A stretch of DNA of 17,100 bases, taken from Synergistaceae bacterium. Its GTDB lineage: Bacteria; Synergistota; Synergistia; Synergistales; Synergistaceae. The translations under genes and the position numbers were made by a program. Under the pieces are notes generated by a model. The model was not told where the DNA came from. It searched no databases and was given only the letters and a program-made list of their open reading frames with translations. The stretch covers positions 1-17,100 of the forward strand of contig JAAYEY010000072.1 in NCBI GenBank assembly GCA_012728505.1, in the 5' to 3' direction. Positions within the stretch are counted from its first letter, which is position 1. Each line of letters opens with the position of its first letter. Shown here piece by piece: positions 16,310 to 17,100 of this stretch.

Positions 16310-16376
16310 GTCTAAAATTAGATTTGTTTCAAAGAGAAAATGAGCAAATTGCTTAGCTGTAACTAGGTAAAATAAA

Positions 16377-16405
16377 TGTATTGTTTCAGGTAATGAGAAT
16401 ATAAT
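16377..16405 (+). promoter_or_regulatory. probable promoter of the inhibitor gene
   Basis: A perfect TATAAT at 16400-16405 with a poor -35 (TGTATT) at 17 bp. Transcription would begin around 16412, leaving a leader of about 57 bases. The independent terminator just upstream supports a separate transcription start here. Confidence 0.5.
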
Positions 16406-16468
16406 CACAACATGTATAAACTTTGTGATACTTCTGAATTTCATAAAAATACATTGGAGGTGTTTTCG

Positions 16469-17098
16469 GTGAAAGTTGCTCGTGTTCTTCTCATCGTAAC
16501 GTTATTGATAATCCTTGTAGGGGGTGTGGCAAAAATTGCCGAGGCTTCAGAGAACAAGTTAGAAGGTATTATTTCAGATCAGAATGGATCTCCAATTTCA
16601 GGTGTTAAAGTTAATATTTGGGATGGCAAAGTTCTGCGTCAGACAGTATCTGATTTGACAGGTAAATATTCTGTCTCAGGCATAACTCCGAGGACTTTTT
16701 TTGCAGTACGTCTAACTAGAAATGATTGTGAAACAGTTCGGATGGAAAGGATGCTATTCCCTGAAAAAGAAAACCTCCTCCTCACAGCAGAATTTTTAAA
16801 TTTAGCAGTAAAATCAGATTTTACCGTAAGAGTGCCTTCCAACCCTTCCACAGGTTATTCTTGGACAGTGCTGTTAAATACTCCTAGTAACATACTTAAT
16901 TTTAGTAAAAAAGCAATGGAAGAAGAAAAGAAAAAAACCGAGAATGAGAATCATACACTAGGCAGAGGGGGATATGAACTCTGGGAGTTCAACACCCAAA
17001 GAGCCGGAAAAGCAAGTTTGCTTCTAGGATACTTCCGCTCTTGGGAAAAACCAATCTCCCCGATTCGCTACCATATTTGTTCGGTTGTTGTGAAGTAG
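16469..17098 (+). CDS. secreted protein with carboxypeptidase-regulatory-like and chagasin-type (I42) inhibitor domains
   Basis: Predicted exported cysteine-protease inhibitor of 209 residues. A signal peptide has hydrophobic core 5-20 and likely cleavage after Ala24-Glu-Ala26. Residues about 30-95 (LEGIISDQNGSPISGVKVNI, then DLTGKYSVSGI) look like a carboxypeptidase regulatory-like beta-sandwich. Residues about 112-209 show the three inhibitory loops of the chagasin family: NPSTGY (125-130), GRGG (165-168) and RSW (190-192, in YFRSWEKP), where most relatives have RPW. Chagasin-like proteins block papain-family peptidases by inserting these loops in the active site. The GTG start at 16469 is preferred over ATG 16412: GGAGGTG (16456-16462) lies six bases upstream and the signal peptide then begins at the terminus. 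Monocistronic within the window. Whether the target is an own or foreign protease is unknown. Confidence 0.82.
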   Translation: MKVARVLLIVTLLIILVGGVAKIAEASENKLEGIISDQNGSPISGVKVNIWDGKVLRQTVSDLTGKYSVSGITPRTFFAVRLTRNDCETVRMERMLFPEKENLLLTAEFLNLAVKSDFTVRVPSNPSTGYSWTVLLNTPSNILNFSKKAMEEEKKKTENENHTLGRGGYELWEFNTQRAGKASLLLGYFRSWEKPISPIRYHICSVVVK

Positions 17099-17100
17099 TA

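Noticed and set aside
16205..16444. Minus-strand open frame ending LTGFEPVTCRV
   Set aside because: Again the reverse complement of a tRNA (tRNA-Met) plus its terminator; no RBS.
16412..16468. ATG at 16412 as start of the inhibitor gene
   Set aside because: It coincides with the likely transcription start, lacks an RBS and would bury the signal peptide; GTG 16469 has GGAGGTG.

Overview
The window looks like chromosomal DNA of a moderately AT-rich diderm (Gram-negative-type) bacterium. A TolC-type outer-membrane channel with a signal peptide implies an outer membrane. RBSs are strong (AGGAGG-like), GTG and TTG starts occur, and all three tRNAs encode their CCA end. The general flavour of the proteins (HtpG, ClpB, a COG1067 Lon-like protease, an SQNT-type endonuclease III) suggests the phylum Synergistota, but that is inference from memory and not something the sequence proves.

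Region 1 (1-8739) is mostly proteostasis and stress. htpG (Hsp90) and clpB (Hsp100 disaggregase) lie in tandem on the minus strand. A divergent intergenic region of about 340 bp separates them from a plus-strand cold-shock protein gene with a TTG start. That gene is followed by a strong terminator, then by a Lon-family AAA+ protease gene that overlaps an endonuclease III gene by one base. Protein refolding, disaggregation, proteolysis and RNA chaperoning therefore sit side by side, and each transcription unit appears to have its own signals.

Region 2 (8729-9040) is a small tRNA operon, tRNA-Leu(TAA) then initiator tRNA-fMet(CAT). Its good promoter overlaps the end of the endonuclease III gene, and it ends at a clear terminator.

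Region 3 (9041-9665) has no convincing gene. It holds a possible decayed coding fragment, an extended -10 element next to 10-bp direct repeats, and nested inverted repeats that could fold in the leader of the next operon.

Region 4 (9666-16034) is a compact four-gene operon: TolC-like outer-membrane factor, HlyD/YhiI-like periplasmic adaptor, a 921-residue fused ABC-ABC-permease protein of the RbbA/YhiH type, and a YhhJ-like ABC-2 permease. Together these make a complete tripartite ABC exporter from cytoplasm to outside. The two nucleotide-binding domains carry complementary defects, predicting one active and one degenerate ATP site.

Region 5 (16035-17100) holds an elongator tRNA-Met with its own promoter and terminator. 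It is followed by a single gene for a secreted protein that joins a carboxypeptidase-regulatory-like beta-sandwich to a chagasin-type (I42) cysteine protease inhibitor domain. That gene ends two bases before the window does.

I see no CRISPR array, no intact insertion sequence and no obvious defence system. The least ordinary items are the inhibitor fusion, the asymmetric RbbA-type ATPase, and the unexplained leader and regulatory structures upstream of the cold-shock gene and the exporter operon.
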